The position numbers and the translations under genes are program-made. Of a stretch of 64,000 nucleotides of DNA, positions 9,084 to 16,911 are shown piece after piece. Each line of letters opens with the position of its first letter. Position 1 is the first letter of the stretch. Under the pieces are notes generated by a model that did not search any database, was not told where the DNA came from, and saw only the letters and a list, made by a program, of their open reading frames with translations. Origin of the DNA: Azotimanducus sp965220185 (GTDB taxonomy: Bacteria > Pseudomonadota > Gammaproteobacteria > Pseudomonadales > Azotimanducaceae). The stretch lies in contig OZ244807.1 of assembly GCA_965220185.1 (NCBI GenBank), positions 1,736,001 through 1,800,000 on the forward strand, read 5' to 3'.

Positions 9084-9590
9084 CTACTTGAAGAGGTATG
9101 CCCAGATGCGCGTTAGGCGCGAAAGCGCCGCGAGTGCAAGCAGTCCAAATCCAACGAGCAGCATGGCTTTGATGAGCCAGCGGTAGGGCAACCCGCCGGG
9201 CGAAGATGAAACCTCACCATCGAGAAAGCTATTGATCACGAAGGGTGTTGAATGAATGAGAATGATGGTCACGAACGGCAGCAGCAGTAGCATGAGGCCG
9301 TAGAGCTCGATCCATGCCCGAACTCTTTCCGAAAGTCGCGCGCGAACGACGTCTACACGTATGTGGCTGTCGGTGTTGACGGCAAAGCTCATGGCAATCA
9401 GGAAGCCGGCGGAGTAGAGGTGCCATTGCAACTCCTCGAACTCAATGCGACCGAGAGAAAATGCGTAGCGCATGACCACATTCGCGACGATGACCACGAG
9501 CAGCACCGCCCATAGCCAGGAGGCAAGCGTGCCGATGCGTTCAATGATCGCGTCCGCTGCACGCGAGAATCTTGTCGCAGGCAGCTGCAC
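9084..9590 (-). CDS. dctQ: TRAP transporter small permease (DctQ type)
   Basis: Small membrane subunit of a tripartite ATP-independent transporter, 168 residues with four predicted membrane segments. The second segment is followed by the typical ELQWHLYSAGFLIAMSFAV block and then NTDSHIRVDVVRARLSERVR, a hallmark of DctQ proteins. The name is supported by its place between dctP (9-base gap upstream) and dctM (9-base gap downstream), both on the same strand. It probably bridges the binding protein and the large permease in the inner membrane. Confidence 0.9.
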   Translation of the reverse strand: MQLPATRFSRAADAIIERIGTLASWLWAVLLVVIVANVVMRYAFSLGRIEFEELQWHLYSAGFLIAMSFAVNTDSHIRVDVVRARLSERVRAWIELYGLMLLLLPFVTIILIHSTPFVINSFLDGEVSSSPGGLPYRWLIKAMLLVGFGLLALAALSRLTRIWAYLFK

Positions 9591-9599
9591 GGGAAGTGC

Positions 9600-10742
9600 T
9601 TAGAAATTTCTCGGAAGATAGGCGAGGCGCTTCCAAGGATCGTAGTTGCTGCGGAAAGCCTGCTGGGATTCCCAGACTCGTTTGAAGTCCTCGTCGCGGG
9701 CCGCTTCTTCCTCCATGACTTTCTGTGCCTCTTTTTGCAGGCTGCGCAGCAGCACATCAGGCAGGCGCGTCACCGTCACGCCGCGCGATTTGAAGCCGGA
9801 GACCACCGGTCCTTGCAAAGACTCAGAGTGCGCAAGGCCACGCGCAACACCGGCAGTGCAGGCAATCTCGAGCATGGCTTGGTCTGAGGGTGAGAGCGCG
9901 TTCCAAGCTTCGATGCCGATCAGCAGATGGTTGCTGGTGAAGGTTTGGTGCCAGCCAGGGAAGTAGTTGTACTTGGTGACCCTGTCAAAGCCTAAGGATT
10001 GATCAGCACTTGGCAAGGAATATTCCGTTGCGTCGATGGCACCTTTTTCAAGTGCTTGAAATATCTCGCCTCCTGCGATCATGGTAACCGAAGCGCCGAG
10101 GCGCTCAATGATCTTTCCGCCGAGTCCTGCGAAGCGAATCTTCAGCCCTTGAAGATCGGTGAGCTGCGAAATCGGCTGCCTGAACCAGCCAGCGGTCTCA
10201 GGGCCAATCAGCCCGCACAGCATCGGGCGCATGCCAAAGTCAGCAAACACATCGATCGCAAGCTGTTCGCCACCGCCTTCGTACCACCAAGCGCTGAATT
10301 CCGGCGGCTCCATGCCGAAGGGCACTGCCGCAAAGAGCGGTGCCGAAGGAATCACGCCTTGCGAGTAGCCGACCCATGTGTAGGCTGCTTGCGTTTTGCC
10401 TTCGCGTACGGCATCGAAGACGCCGAGCGCAGGCACGATCTCACCGGGTTCGAACACATGCAGTGCAAATCTGCCTGCCGTTGACCGCGACAAGAAGTCA
10501 GCGACACGAATGATGCCATCGCCAAGGCCTTCGAGCGACGTTGGAATAGAAACGGGCACGCGCCAGCGGATGGATTCCGGCGCATTCGATTGTTCTTGGC
10601 TTATGGCTGCGGCAGATGTCGCATCTCCGCCCGGAGGACGAAGCGCCAAGCTCGCAAGAATTCCAATCACAAGCGCTGTGCACACCGCAAAGCCAGCGGC
10701 CTTGTGGCTCACATATCCGGGCCTGCTGTTCGCTTCGTTCAT
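9600..10742 (-). CDS. dctP: TRAP transporter substrate-binding protein (DctP type)
   Basis: Periplasmic binding protein of the TRAP family, 380 residues from the ATG at 10742 (an in-frame ATG at 10760 is also possible). A hydrophobic segment at about residues 17-36 acts as signal peptide or membrane anchor. The mature part has family features: GPETAGWFRQPI, LQGLKIRFAGLGG, FQALEKGAIDATEYSLP and the W-x-x-L-S-P-x-D-Q block near residue 280. The SADQSLGFD and GWHQTF segments resemble binding proteins for alpha-keto or hydroxy acids, but the ligand is undefined. It heads the transport operon and is transcribed divergently from pntA, with 74 bases between the two starts. Confidence 0.9.
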   Translation of the reverse strand: MNEANSRPGYVSHKAAGFAVCTALVIGILASLALRPPGGDATSAAAISQEQSNAPESIRWRVPVSIPTSLEGLGDGIIRVADFLSRSTAGRFALHVFEPGEIVPALGVFDAVREGKTQAAYTWVGYSQGVIPSAPLFAAVPFGMEPPEFSAWWYEGGGEQLAIDVFADFGMRPMLCGLIGPETAGWFRQPISQLTDLQGLKIRFAGLGGKIIERLGASVTMIAGGEIFQALEKGAIDATEYSLPSADQSLGFDRVTKYNYFPGWHQTFTSNHLLIGIEAWNALSPSDQAMLEIACTAGVARGLAHSESLQGPVVSGFKSRGVTVTRLPDVLLRSLQKEAQKVMEEEAARDEDFKRVWESQQAFRSNYDPWKRLAYLPRNF

Positions 10743-10816
10743 GGCGAACCACACTAGCACATTCGCTATCCGTTACACTAAATGCACTCTCCTTGCCGAG
10801 CTCCCTTGCGAGACCC

Positions 10817-11965
10817 ATGCAAATAGGCGTTCCTGCTGAGCAGCATCCGTTGGAAGCGCGCGTTGCGCTGGTGCCTGCGAGCATCGCTCAGCTTGACCGC
10901 ATCGGGTGTTCGGTGTGCATTGAGTCCGGTGCCGGCGACGCGGCGGGATTCCCAGACGATCAGTTCCTAGCAGCCGGCGCAAGGCTTGGCTCGCGCGAGG
11001 AAGCTTCTGCATCAGATGTTGTGCTGCGCGTCTCTTCTCCGAGCATGGACGAAGCGGGTCATTTGGCCGCGGGCGCCCTGCACATTAGTTTTCTTGATCC
11101 CTTCCGGCAAAGGCAGTTGATCGAAGCGCTGGCAAGCCAAGGCGTGACCAGCATTTCGATGGAAATGATCCCGCGCATTACCGTCGCGCAGAAGATGGAC
11201 GCGCTGTCGTCGCAGGCGAGCTTCGCCGGCTACGCCGCAGTCCTGCTTGCCGCTGAGCGCAGCAGCAAGTTCTTTCCGATGATGATGACGCCAGCGGGCA
11301 CCATTGCGCCGGCGCGCGTCTTCGTCATTGGCGCGGGTGTCGCTGGGCTGCAGGCGATCGCCACGGCCAAGCGTCTCGGCGCGCGCGTCGAAGCATTCGA
11401 TACACGGCCCGAGGTCAAGGAGCAAGTCGAGTCGCTCGGCGGAAAGTTCATTGAAATAGACCTCGGCGATACCGGCTCAACGGACCAAGGCTATGCGAAG
11501 GAACTCAGCCCCGAACAGATTGCGCTGCAGCGTCAAGGTCAGGCGCAAGCAATCGCGCGCTCAGATGTGGTTATTACCACCGCGCAAGTGTTCGGGCGCA
11601 GTGCGCCTCGTATCGTCACTGCCGAGATGCTCGCCAACATGAAGCCTGGCAGCCTGGTGATTGACATGGCAGTCGATGCCGGTGGCAATGTGGAAGGCAC
11701 CGAGGCCAACAAGGAAGTCATCACCGAACACGGTGCGATCCTTCTCGGCATCACGCACCTGCCATCGCGCGTCGCGCAAGATGCGAGCCTGATGTACTCG
11801 AACAATCTTGTCAATCTGCTCGCGCATCTCAAAGAGGCGACAGCGAATGATGCAGGCGAATGGCCGCAAGCGGACACTGACGATGAGATCGCGGCGCGGG
11901 CCATCATCACGCAAGGCGGCAAGATCGTGAACGAGCAAATTCTCAAGCACTATTTGGACAATTAA
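10817..11965 (+). CDS. pntA: NAD(P) transhydrogenase subunit alpha, part 1
   Basis: Soluble NAD(H)-binding domain I of the proton-translocating transhydrogenase, 382 residues from the ATG at 10817. The Rossmann motif GAGVAG is at about 172-177, followed by an acidic FDTRPEVKEQVESLGGKF segment; the N-terminal MQIGVPAEQHPLEARVALVP is shared with alanine dehydrogenase-like folds. The complex exchanges hydride between NADH and NADP+ using the proton gradient at the inner membrane and supplies NADPH. The protein stops before the membrane part, which is encoded by the next gene: this is the three-subunit form rather than the two-subunit E. coli form. Confidence 0.95.
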   Translation: MQIGVPAEQHPLEARVALVPASIAQLDRIGCSVCIESGAGDAAGFPDDQFLAAGARLGSREEASASDVVLRVSSPSMDEAGHLAAGALHISFLDPFRQRQLIEALASQGVTSISMEMIPRITVAQKMDALSSQASFAGYAAVLLAAERSSKFFPMMMTPAGTIAPARVFVIGAGVAGLQAIATAKRLGARVEAFDTRPEVKEQVESLGGKFIEIDLGDTGSTDQGYAKELSPEQIALQRQGQAQAIARSDVVITTAQVFGRSAPRIVTAEMLANMKPGSLVIDMAVDAGGNVEGTEANKEVITEHGAILLGITHLPSRVAQDASLMYSNNLVNLLAHLKEATANDAGEWPQADTDDEIAARAIITQGGKIVNEQILKHYLDN

Positions 11966-11998
11966 ATAATGATCTATCAACGATCTAGAGTCTTATAA

Positions 11999-12280
11999 AT
12001 GGACGCAGTCTTTCTCATTTTTGTGCTTATGTTGTCAATCGCCCTTGGCTTCGAGCTGATCTCCAAGGTGCCCGCCACCTTGCACACGCCGCTCATGTCG
12101 GGTGCCAACGCCATCTCGGGCGTCACCCTTGTGGGCGCACTTGCGGCCGCCGGTGCCGATCAAGGCATGGCCTCGGCAGTGCTCGGCGGCCTTGCGGTCG
12201 CGTTCGCGACCATCAACGTTGTCGGCGGCTATTTGGTGACTGATCGCATGCTTGGCATGTTTCGCAAGAAAGATTCGTAA
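11999..12280 (+). CDS. pntA2: NAD(P) transhydrogenase subunit alpha, part 2 (membrane)
   Basis: Small membrane protein of 93 residues with three hydrophobic segments, matching the part of domain II that is fused to the C-terminus of PntA in E. coli. The conserved block HTPLMSGANAISGV sits near residues 29-42 and lines the proton path. The gene is 33 bases after part 1 and 20 bases before pntB on the same strand, completing a pntAA-pntAB-pntB operon. Confidence 0.93.
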   Translation: MDAVFLIFVLMLSIALGFELISKVPATLHTPLMSGANAISGVTLVGALAAAGADQGMASAVLGGLAVAFATINVVGGYLVTDRMLGMFRKKDS

Positions 12281-12300
12281 AGACCGAAGGCAACGAACAC

Positions 12301-13662
12301 ATGTCTGACCTTGCGATCAACTTTGTCTATGTGGCTTCGGCGCTGCTCTTTATCCTTGGCCTCAAGCTTCTGAGCTCGCCTGCAACGGCGCGGCGAGGCA
12401 ATGTGCTCTCAGCGCTCGGCATGTTGCTCGCGATTGCGGTGACGCTGCTTGCGAAGGACATCCTTGATTACCGCTGGATCGCCGTTGCCGTCTTGGCTGG
12501 CGCCATCATCGGCGCGCTCGCAGCGCGTCTCGTCGCCCTCACTTCAATGCCTGAAATGGTCGCGCTCTTCAATGGTTCGGGGGGTGGCGCGAGCCTGCTT
12601 GTCGGCTGGTCAACGCTCTACCCGGCATCGGATTCGGTCTTCACGCAGGTGACTGTGGCGCTGTCAATCCTGATAGGCGGCGTGACTTTGACCGGCAGCA
12701 TCATGGCTTGGGGCAAGCTCTCGGAAGTCATTACCACGCGCGCGGTCGTCTTTGGCCTGCAACGGCTCCTGAACTCCCTTGTTTTGGTGGCGCTGGTGGT
12801 GAGTGGGGTGCTGTTCGTAATGAACCCCGATCCGAACTCGCCAGCGTTCTTTGCGCTCATCGGCTTTTCGCTCCTGCTTGGCGTCATGGCGGTGCTGCCG
12901 ATTGGCGGCGCGGATATGCCTGTCGTTATTTCCCTGCTCAATAGCTATTCTGGACTGGCGGCCTGCGCGGCTGGATTTGCCATCGGTAACAACATCTTGA
13001 TCGTCGCCGGCTCGCTCGTGGGCGCATCGGGCATCATCCTGACGAACATTATGTGCAAGGCGATGAACCGCTCGCTCGCCAACGTGCTCTTCAGCGGGTT
13101 TGGCGCGGTGAAGGTCGCAAGCAAAGTGGAGGGCGAAGTCAAGCCGATTTCTGTCGATGACGCCTTCTTGATTTTGGAGGCATCATCCGCCGTGACCTTC
13201 GTTCCAGGCTATGGCATGGCGGTCGCGCAAGCGCAGCATGTTGTTCGGGAGCTTGGCGAGCTGTTGGAAAAGAACGGGGCCGACGTGACGTTTGCCATTC
13301 ATCCAGTCGCCGGGCGCATGCCAGGCCATATGAACGTGCTGCTTGCCGAGGCCAATGTGCCTTACGATCAACTCGTCGAACTCGAGGACATTAATCCGCG
13401 CATGGGCATGATCGATGTGGCCGTCGTCATTGGTGCCAACGATGTGGTCAATCCGGCCGCGCGCGAGGATGAAGGCAGCCCGATTTATGGCATGCCGATC
13501 ATTAATGTGGATCACGCCCGCACCGTATTCGTGCTCAAGCGCTCCATGGCGTCGGGCTTCTCCGGCGTTGACAACCCGCTGTTTTTCAGCGACAACACGC
13601 GCATGCTCTTTGGTGATGCCAAGGAATCCATTTCGGGCTTGGTCGCCCAATTCAAATCCTGA
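12301..13662 (+). CDS. pntB: NAD(P) transhydrogenase subunit beta
   Basis: Membrane and NADP(H)-binding subunit, 453 residues. The first 250 residues form about eight or nine membrane helices, with FNGSGGGASLL and NSYSGLAACAAGFAIGN as recognisable blocks. The C-terminal domain III has VPGYGMAVAQAQH for NADP binding, HPVAGRMPGHMNVLLAEA, and VIGANDVVNPAAR followed by PIYGMPI, the standard signature. It works with the two alpha-subunit genes immediately upstream. The end of this gene overlaps the most likely start of the next gene by 47 bases in another frame. Confidence 0.96.
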   Translation: MSDLAINFVYVASALLFILGLKLLSSPATARRGNVLSALGMLLAIAVTLLAKDILDYRWIAVAVLAGAIIGALAARLVALTSMPEMVALFNGSGGGASLLVGWSTLYPASDSVFTQVTVALSILIGGVTLTGSIMAWGKLSEVITTRAVVFGLQRLLNSLVLVALVVSGVLFVMNPDPNSPAFFALIGFSLLLGVMAVLPIGGADMPVVISLLNSYSGLAACAAGFAIGNNILIVAGSLVGASGIILTNIMCKAMNRSLANVLFSGFGAVKVASKVEGEVKPISVDDAFLILEASSAVTFVPGYGMAVAQAQHVVRELGELLEKNGADVTFAIHPVAGRMPGHMNVLLAEANVPYDQLVELEDINPRMGMIDVAVVIGANDVVNPAAREDEGSPIYGMPIINVDHARTVFVLKRSMASGFSGVDNPLFFSDNTRMLFGDAKESISGLVAQFKS

Positions 13663-14677
13663 CCGGATCGAGGCACTTTTTTCGCCGCTGTTCGCTGAAC
13701 GACGCGCAGCGGCGCCTGCGCTTTGGCGACCGATCAACTACGCGCCAGCCGTTGGCTCAACCAAAGCGCTGATTGAAGCTCGCTTCGCATCAGGCGTGCC
13801 TTCAGCGCTCAAGGCGCTTGTGCCACACGGCCCTGCAATGGCGCGCTGGCAGGCATCAAAGGACATCAACCATCCGCTGTATTGGGCGCGAGAATCGTGT
13901 TTTTTCAAGAATCCCGCAAGTCAAGTGTCGAGCACTGCGTTTCGCCCGGTACGCTGTCTCGATCAAGTCGCGACGAGCGAGCAGATTCTGATGCAACTCG
14001 AATGGGTCGAAGGTACGCCCGGCAGCGAATGGTGCGTATCGGACTACGAGCACGCGGCCTACGCGCTTGGCACGTGGCAGCGAACCATCGAGCGTCTGCC
14101 AAATGCTTCGTGGGTGTGCCCTGACTGGCTCGGCGGCTATCTCGCATTGCGGGAAGGCGCTCTCGCGAGTCTCTCCGAGCCCGCCCTGTGGTCAAGGAAC
14201 AACATATTTAGCGTTCAAGAACAAGAGCTTGTGAATCAATGTCTCGAAAGTTTGCAGGATTTGCGAGAACAATTACACCACCGCTGCCAGAAGCTTCCTG
14301 CGCATAATGACTTCTGGCCACCCAATCTCTTCATGGCGCGGGGGCAACTCGTCGCCATCGACTGGGCGTTTGTCGGGCCTGCAGCCATGGGCAGCGATAT
14401 CGTGACCCTTCTATTCGATGCGCTCTACGATGGCTTCCTGCAACCGCCCGATTCCAATGCACTCCTGATGCGGCTCAAACGCGCCTATGCGGAGGGCGCG
14501 GCAATCGCAGATGACCCGTTTCTCGAATTTGCGCTGCATGCAGGGCTGGTGGTCAAATATCTGTGGTTCTTCGCACATGTGCTGTCGTCAGACGAGGAGA
14601 TAGGGCAAGCCCAACTTGAAGCGCTGCAACTGGTGCTCAGTTCCGCGCGCACGCTCAACCAAGCCCGCACGCTGTAA
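13616..14677 (+). CDS. Aminoglycoside-phosphotransferase-like (APH family) protein
   Basis: Kinase-like protein with the APH/choline-kinase fold. The catalytic loop reads HNDFWPPNLF (bases about 14302-14331), followed 10 residues on by AIDWAFVGPAAMGSD, equivalent to the metal-binding segment; here Asp is followed by Trp as in several APH-like families. There is no sign it confers drug resistance; homologues phosphorylate many small molecules. The start is uncertain: homology seems to begin near 13670, but the first ATG in frame is at 13616, inside the end of pntB, which gives 353 residues; a rarer start codon closer to 13670 cannot be excluded. It is probably cotranscribed with the transhydrogenase genes. 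Confidence 0.65.
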   Translation: MPRNPFRAWSPNSNPDRIEALFSPLFAERRAAAPALWRPINYAPAVGSTKALIEARFASGVPSALKALVPHGPAMARWQASKDINHPLYWARESCFFKNPASQVSSTAFRPVRCLDQVATSEQILMQLEWVEGTPGSEWCVSDYEHAAYALGTWQRTIERLPNASWVCPDWLGGYLALREGALASLSEPALWSRNNIFSVQEQELVNQCLESLQDLREQLHHRCQKLPAHNDFWPPNLFMARGQLVAIDWAFVGPAAMGSDIVTLLFDALYDGFLQPPDSNALLMRLKRAYAEGAAIADDPFLEFALHAGLVVKYLWFFAHVLSSDEEIGQAQLEALQLVLSSARTLNQARTL

Positions 14678-14743
14678 ACTCATTTACCATGTGTGCGTGG
14701 CTGGCCCTGCGGCCTTGGCCTGACGCTCAACGAAAGGACTCAT

Positions 14744-15541
14744 ATGCGCCCAAACACAACGCTGCGAACTTGGCGAGCCGGTGGACAGACGCTCGGTACT
14801 TGGATTGGCCTTGCAAACACCCAGGTCGCCGAGCTGATGGCCAACTTCGACTTTGATTGGCTGTGCGTGGATACCCAGCATGGATTGGTGGACTATGCGG
14901 ATCTGTGCAACATGCTGCCCGCCATTTCGACCACGGACACCACGCCTTTTGTGCGCGTGCCGTGGAATGAACCCTACGTCATCATGCGCGCGCTCGACGC
15001 CGGTGCATACGGTGTCGTCGTGCCGATGATCAATAACGCGGAAGACGCGCGCCGCGCAGTCGCCGCCTGTAAATATCCGCCAGCAGGGATGCGCTCTTAC
15101 GGCCCGTCGCGAGCGATTCTCTATGGCGGCTCCGATTACGGACAAAAAGCCGATGACGAAATTGCCGTGATTCTCATGGTCGAAACCCACGAAGGTCTCG
15201 CCAATGTTGAAGAAATTGCTGCCACGCCAGGCGTTGACTGCCTGTTCATCGGCCCGTCGGACTTGTCACTTGCCGTCGGCCTCGAACCCGGCAAGGGATG
15301 GGGGCAGCCAGCGTTCAACGAAGCGGTGGCCGCGATTGAAGCGGCGTGCAAGCGACACGGCGTCGCGATCGGCATCTTTACACATTCGAGCGAACTCGCG
15401 GTCGAGTTCTGGCAGCGCGGCTACCACATGGTCGATTTGCTTGGCGATTCGCGTCTGCTCGCCGCTGGCGTTCGCGAGGCGCTAGGCGCAATCAACCACC
15501 TGCGCACGAAACCAAATCAATCCACAGTGGATACCTACTAG
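14744..15541 (+). CDS. HpcH/HpaI family aldolase
   Basis: Class II, metal-dependent aldolase of the HpcH/HpaI (2-keto-3-deoxy acid) family, 265 residues. The ATG at 14744 is preceded by AAAGGA six bases upstream, which fixes the start. Family blocks include GTWIGLANTQVAELM, DFDWLCVDTQHG (with the catalytic His), PFVRVPW (Arg), GAYGVVVPMINNAEDARRAV, MVETHEGLANV with the metal-ligand Glu, and FIGPSDLSLAVG with the metal-ligand Asp. Such enzymes cleave 4-hydroxy-2-oxo acids to pyruvate or related products plus an aldehyde. The downstream hydrolase and acyl-CoA ligase could belong to the same catabolic route, but that is inference. Confidence 0.9.
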   Translation: MRPNTTLRTWRAGGQTLGTWIGLANTQVAELMANFDFDWLCVDTQHGLVDYADLCNMLPAISTTDTTPFVRVPWNEPYVIMRALDAGAYGVVVPMINNAEDARRAVAACKYPPAGMRSYGPSRAILYGGSDYGQKADDEIAVILMVETHEGLANVEEIAATPGVDCLFIGPSDLSLAVGLEPGKGWGQPAFNEAVAAIEAACKRHGVAIGIFTHSSELAVEFWQRGYHMVDLLGDSRLLAAGVREALGAINHLRTKPNQSTVDTY

Positions 15542-15546
15542 GTATG

Positions 15547-15762
15547 GTCTGAACAAGTCCATCCTTGGACTTGTTCAGACTCGCAAAGCTTCAGTTGCGA
15601 TTGAAGCTTTGCTCCCGAATTCAATGCCTTACGGCACTGAATTCAGTGGATACATCCATGTACCCACCCCTGCGGGCGGCTGAGCCGTGCATCTTTGCTC
15701 CTGCAAAGATGTCGGCGGCACGTCCATGTGCCGCACAGGAAACTCTGTAATTCAGAGTTTCC
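15547..15762. repeat. Array of consecutive short hairpins between genes
   Basis: This part of the 488-base gap between the aldolase and hydrolase genes consists almost wholly of back-to-back inverted repeats. Perfect or near-perfect stems are: 15547-15561 with 15566-15580 (15 bp, loop TCCT); 15583-15593 with 15602-15612 (11 bp); 15617-15628 with 15633-15644 (12 bp, one mismatch); 15646-15655 with 15658-15667 (10 bp, one mismatch); 15690-15698 with 15703-15711 (9 bp, loop TCCT); 15715-15721 with 15728-15734 (7 bp); 15738-15747 with 15753-15762 (10 bp). TCCAT recurs at the tip of several. No T-run follows any stem, so ordinary terminator function is not evident, although the first one directly follows the aldolase stop. 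The array resembles mosaic intergenic hairpin repeats seen in some gammaproteobacteria. Confidence 0.85.
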
Positions 15763-15763
15763 C

Positions 15764-16030
15764 TAGTGCCCCGCTTCCGGAATAACATAGTAATGAGAGG
15801 CTGTGCCCGCCCGCATGACAAGGCGCGTCGCGTAGGGAATATCGGGTATATTGCCAAGCGGCGCAACGCGGTCATGCGGGCGGGCACAGCCTCCCGAAGG
15901 GCGCATCACTGACGCCCGTGGCTTCGTTACAGCCCTAAGCAATACAGCCAAGTATTGCCTGCGGTCTGTGCCTCGCCTCAGGCGCCAGTGATTGCGCTCA
16001 TTGCTATGTTATTTCGGAAGCGAGGCACTA
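15764..16030. mobile_element. MITE-like element with 34-bp terminal inverted repeats and TA ends
   Basis: The ends 15764-15797 and 15997-16030 are inverted repeats that match at 31 of 34 positions, and both outermost dinucleotides are TA, as expected for an insertion into TA by IS630/Tc1-mariner-type transposases or for Correia-like elements. Two further stems lie inside: a perfect 22-bp stem 15798-15819 with 15871-15892, and an imperfect 16-bp stem 15901-15916 with 15981-15997, which encloses a 7-bp hairpin (15939-15945 with 15952-15958). There is no coding sequence inside, so the element would be non-autonomous. The last base of the right repeat is the A of the start codon of the following gene, and GGAAGCGAGG within the right repeat is its only plausible ribosome-binding site. 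Confidence 0.65.
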
Positions 16031-16893
16031 TGCTTACTTGGCAAATCGGCGATGTCCGCGTGACACGCATTGTTGAAATTGAAATCGGGGGCGTTGCCCG
16101 CTTCGTGCTGCCGGATGCCACGCCCGAGGCCTGCCAGCCGATGCGGTGGATGATGCCGCACTTCGCCACTGACGCAGGCGAACTGATCATGAGCGTGCAT
16201 GCGCTCATCGTCGAATCCGAAGGGCAACGGATCGTGGTCGACACCTGCATCGGCAACGACAAGCAGGACCGCATGCTTCCTGGCTGGAGCGGGCTGCAAA
16301 CCAGCTTTCTTGAGGATTTTGAAGGTGCGGGATTCTCGCGCGAGTCGATCAACACGGTGCTGTGCACGCATCTGCATGTCGACCATGTCGGCTGGAACAC
16401 CATGCTCGTTGATGGCGAGTGGGTGCCGACCTTTCCGAATGCCGACTATCTGATGGCGAAAAAGGAATGGGATCATTGGCGCGCCGAAGAGGACGATGCC
16501 CTGACGCAAGCGATTCTCGCGGATTCCGTCAAGCCAATCTTTGACGCGGGCCTTGCGCGCCTTGTGGATACCGACCATCGCATCACAAGCGAAGTCCAAC
16601 TGCGGCCGACGCACGGGCACACGCCCGGCCATGTCAGCGTGCATATCAACTCACGCGGGCAGGAAGCAATGATTACCGGCGACAGCCTGCACCATCCCTG
16701 CCAAATCGAGCACCCGGAGTGGTGCTCGCCAGCGGACTCGGATTCGGGCCAAGCGCGCACGACGCGCGAATCCTTGATCGAACATTGGCACCAAGGACAG
16801 ACGCTCGTCATCGGCACCCACTTCGCCGCGCCAACGGCAGGACGGGTACAACGGTTTGAAGACGGAAGCTACTGGCTAGACATTGAACAATGA
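16030..16893 (+). CDS. Metallo-beta-lactamase-fold hydrolase
   Basis: MBL-fold metallohydrolase, 287 residues, without a signal peptide. The zinc motif HLHVDH lies at His114, His116, Asp118 and His119; later ligands are the His in THGHTPGHVSVH, the Asp in MITGDSLHHP, and the His in VIGTHFAAPTAG near the C-terminus. The overall pattern fits the lactonase/esterase-like branch that includes quorum-quenching lactonases, but the substrate is unknown. The start codon at 16030 shares its first base with the right end of the inverted-repeat element, and the ribosome-binding region lies within that repeat. The ligase gene follows 18 bases downstream. Confidence 0.88.
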   Translation: MLTWQIGDVRVTRIVEIEIGGVARFVLPDATPEACQPMRWMMPHFATDAGELIMSVHALIVESEGQRIVVDTCIGNDKQDRMLPGWSGLQTSFLEDFEGAGFSRESINTVLCTHLHVDHVGWNTMLVDGEWVPTFPNADYLMAKKEWDHWRAEEDDALTQAILADSVKPIFDAGLARLVDTDHRITSEVQLRPTHGHTPGHVSVHINSRGQEAMITGDSLHHPCQIEHPEWCSPADSDSGQARTTRESLIEHWHQGQTLVIGTHFAAPTAGRVQRFEDGSYWLDIEQ

Positions 16894-16911
16894 TCACGCA
16901 ATAGTCGGATC

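Noticed and set aside
13616..14677. Aminoglycoside resistance gene
   Set aside because: Only the general APH fold motifs are present; there is no resistance-gene context, and the family covers many kinases.
15547..15580. The first 15-bp hairpin as a Rho-independent terminator of the aldolase gene
   Set aside because: The stem is followed by TCGCAAAG and not by a run of T, so I list it only as part of the hairpin array.
15547..16030. Hairpin-rich gap as a CRISPR array or integron attC site
   Set aside because: The stems differ in sequence and have no constant repeat with variable spacers, and the outer ends are TA-flanked rather than carrying the core sites of attC.
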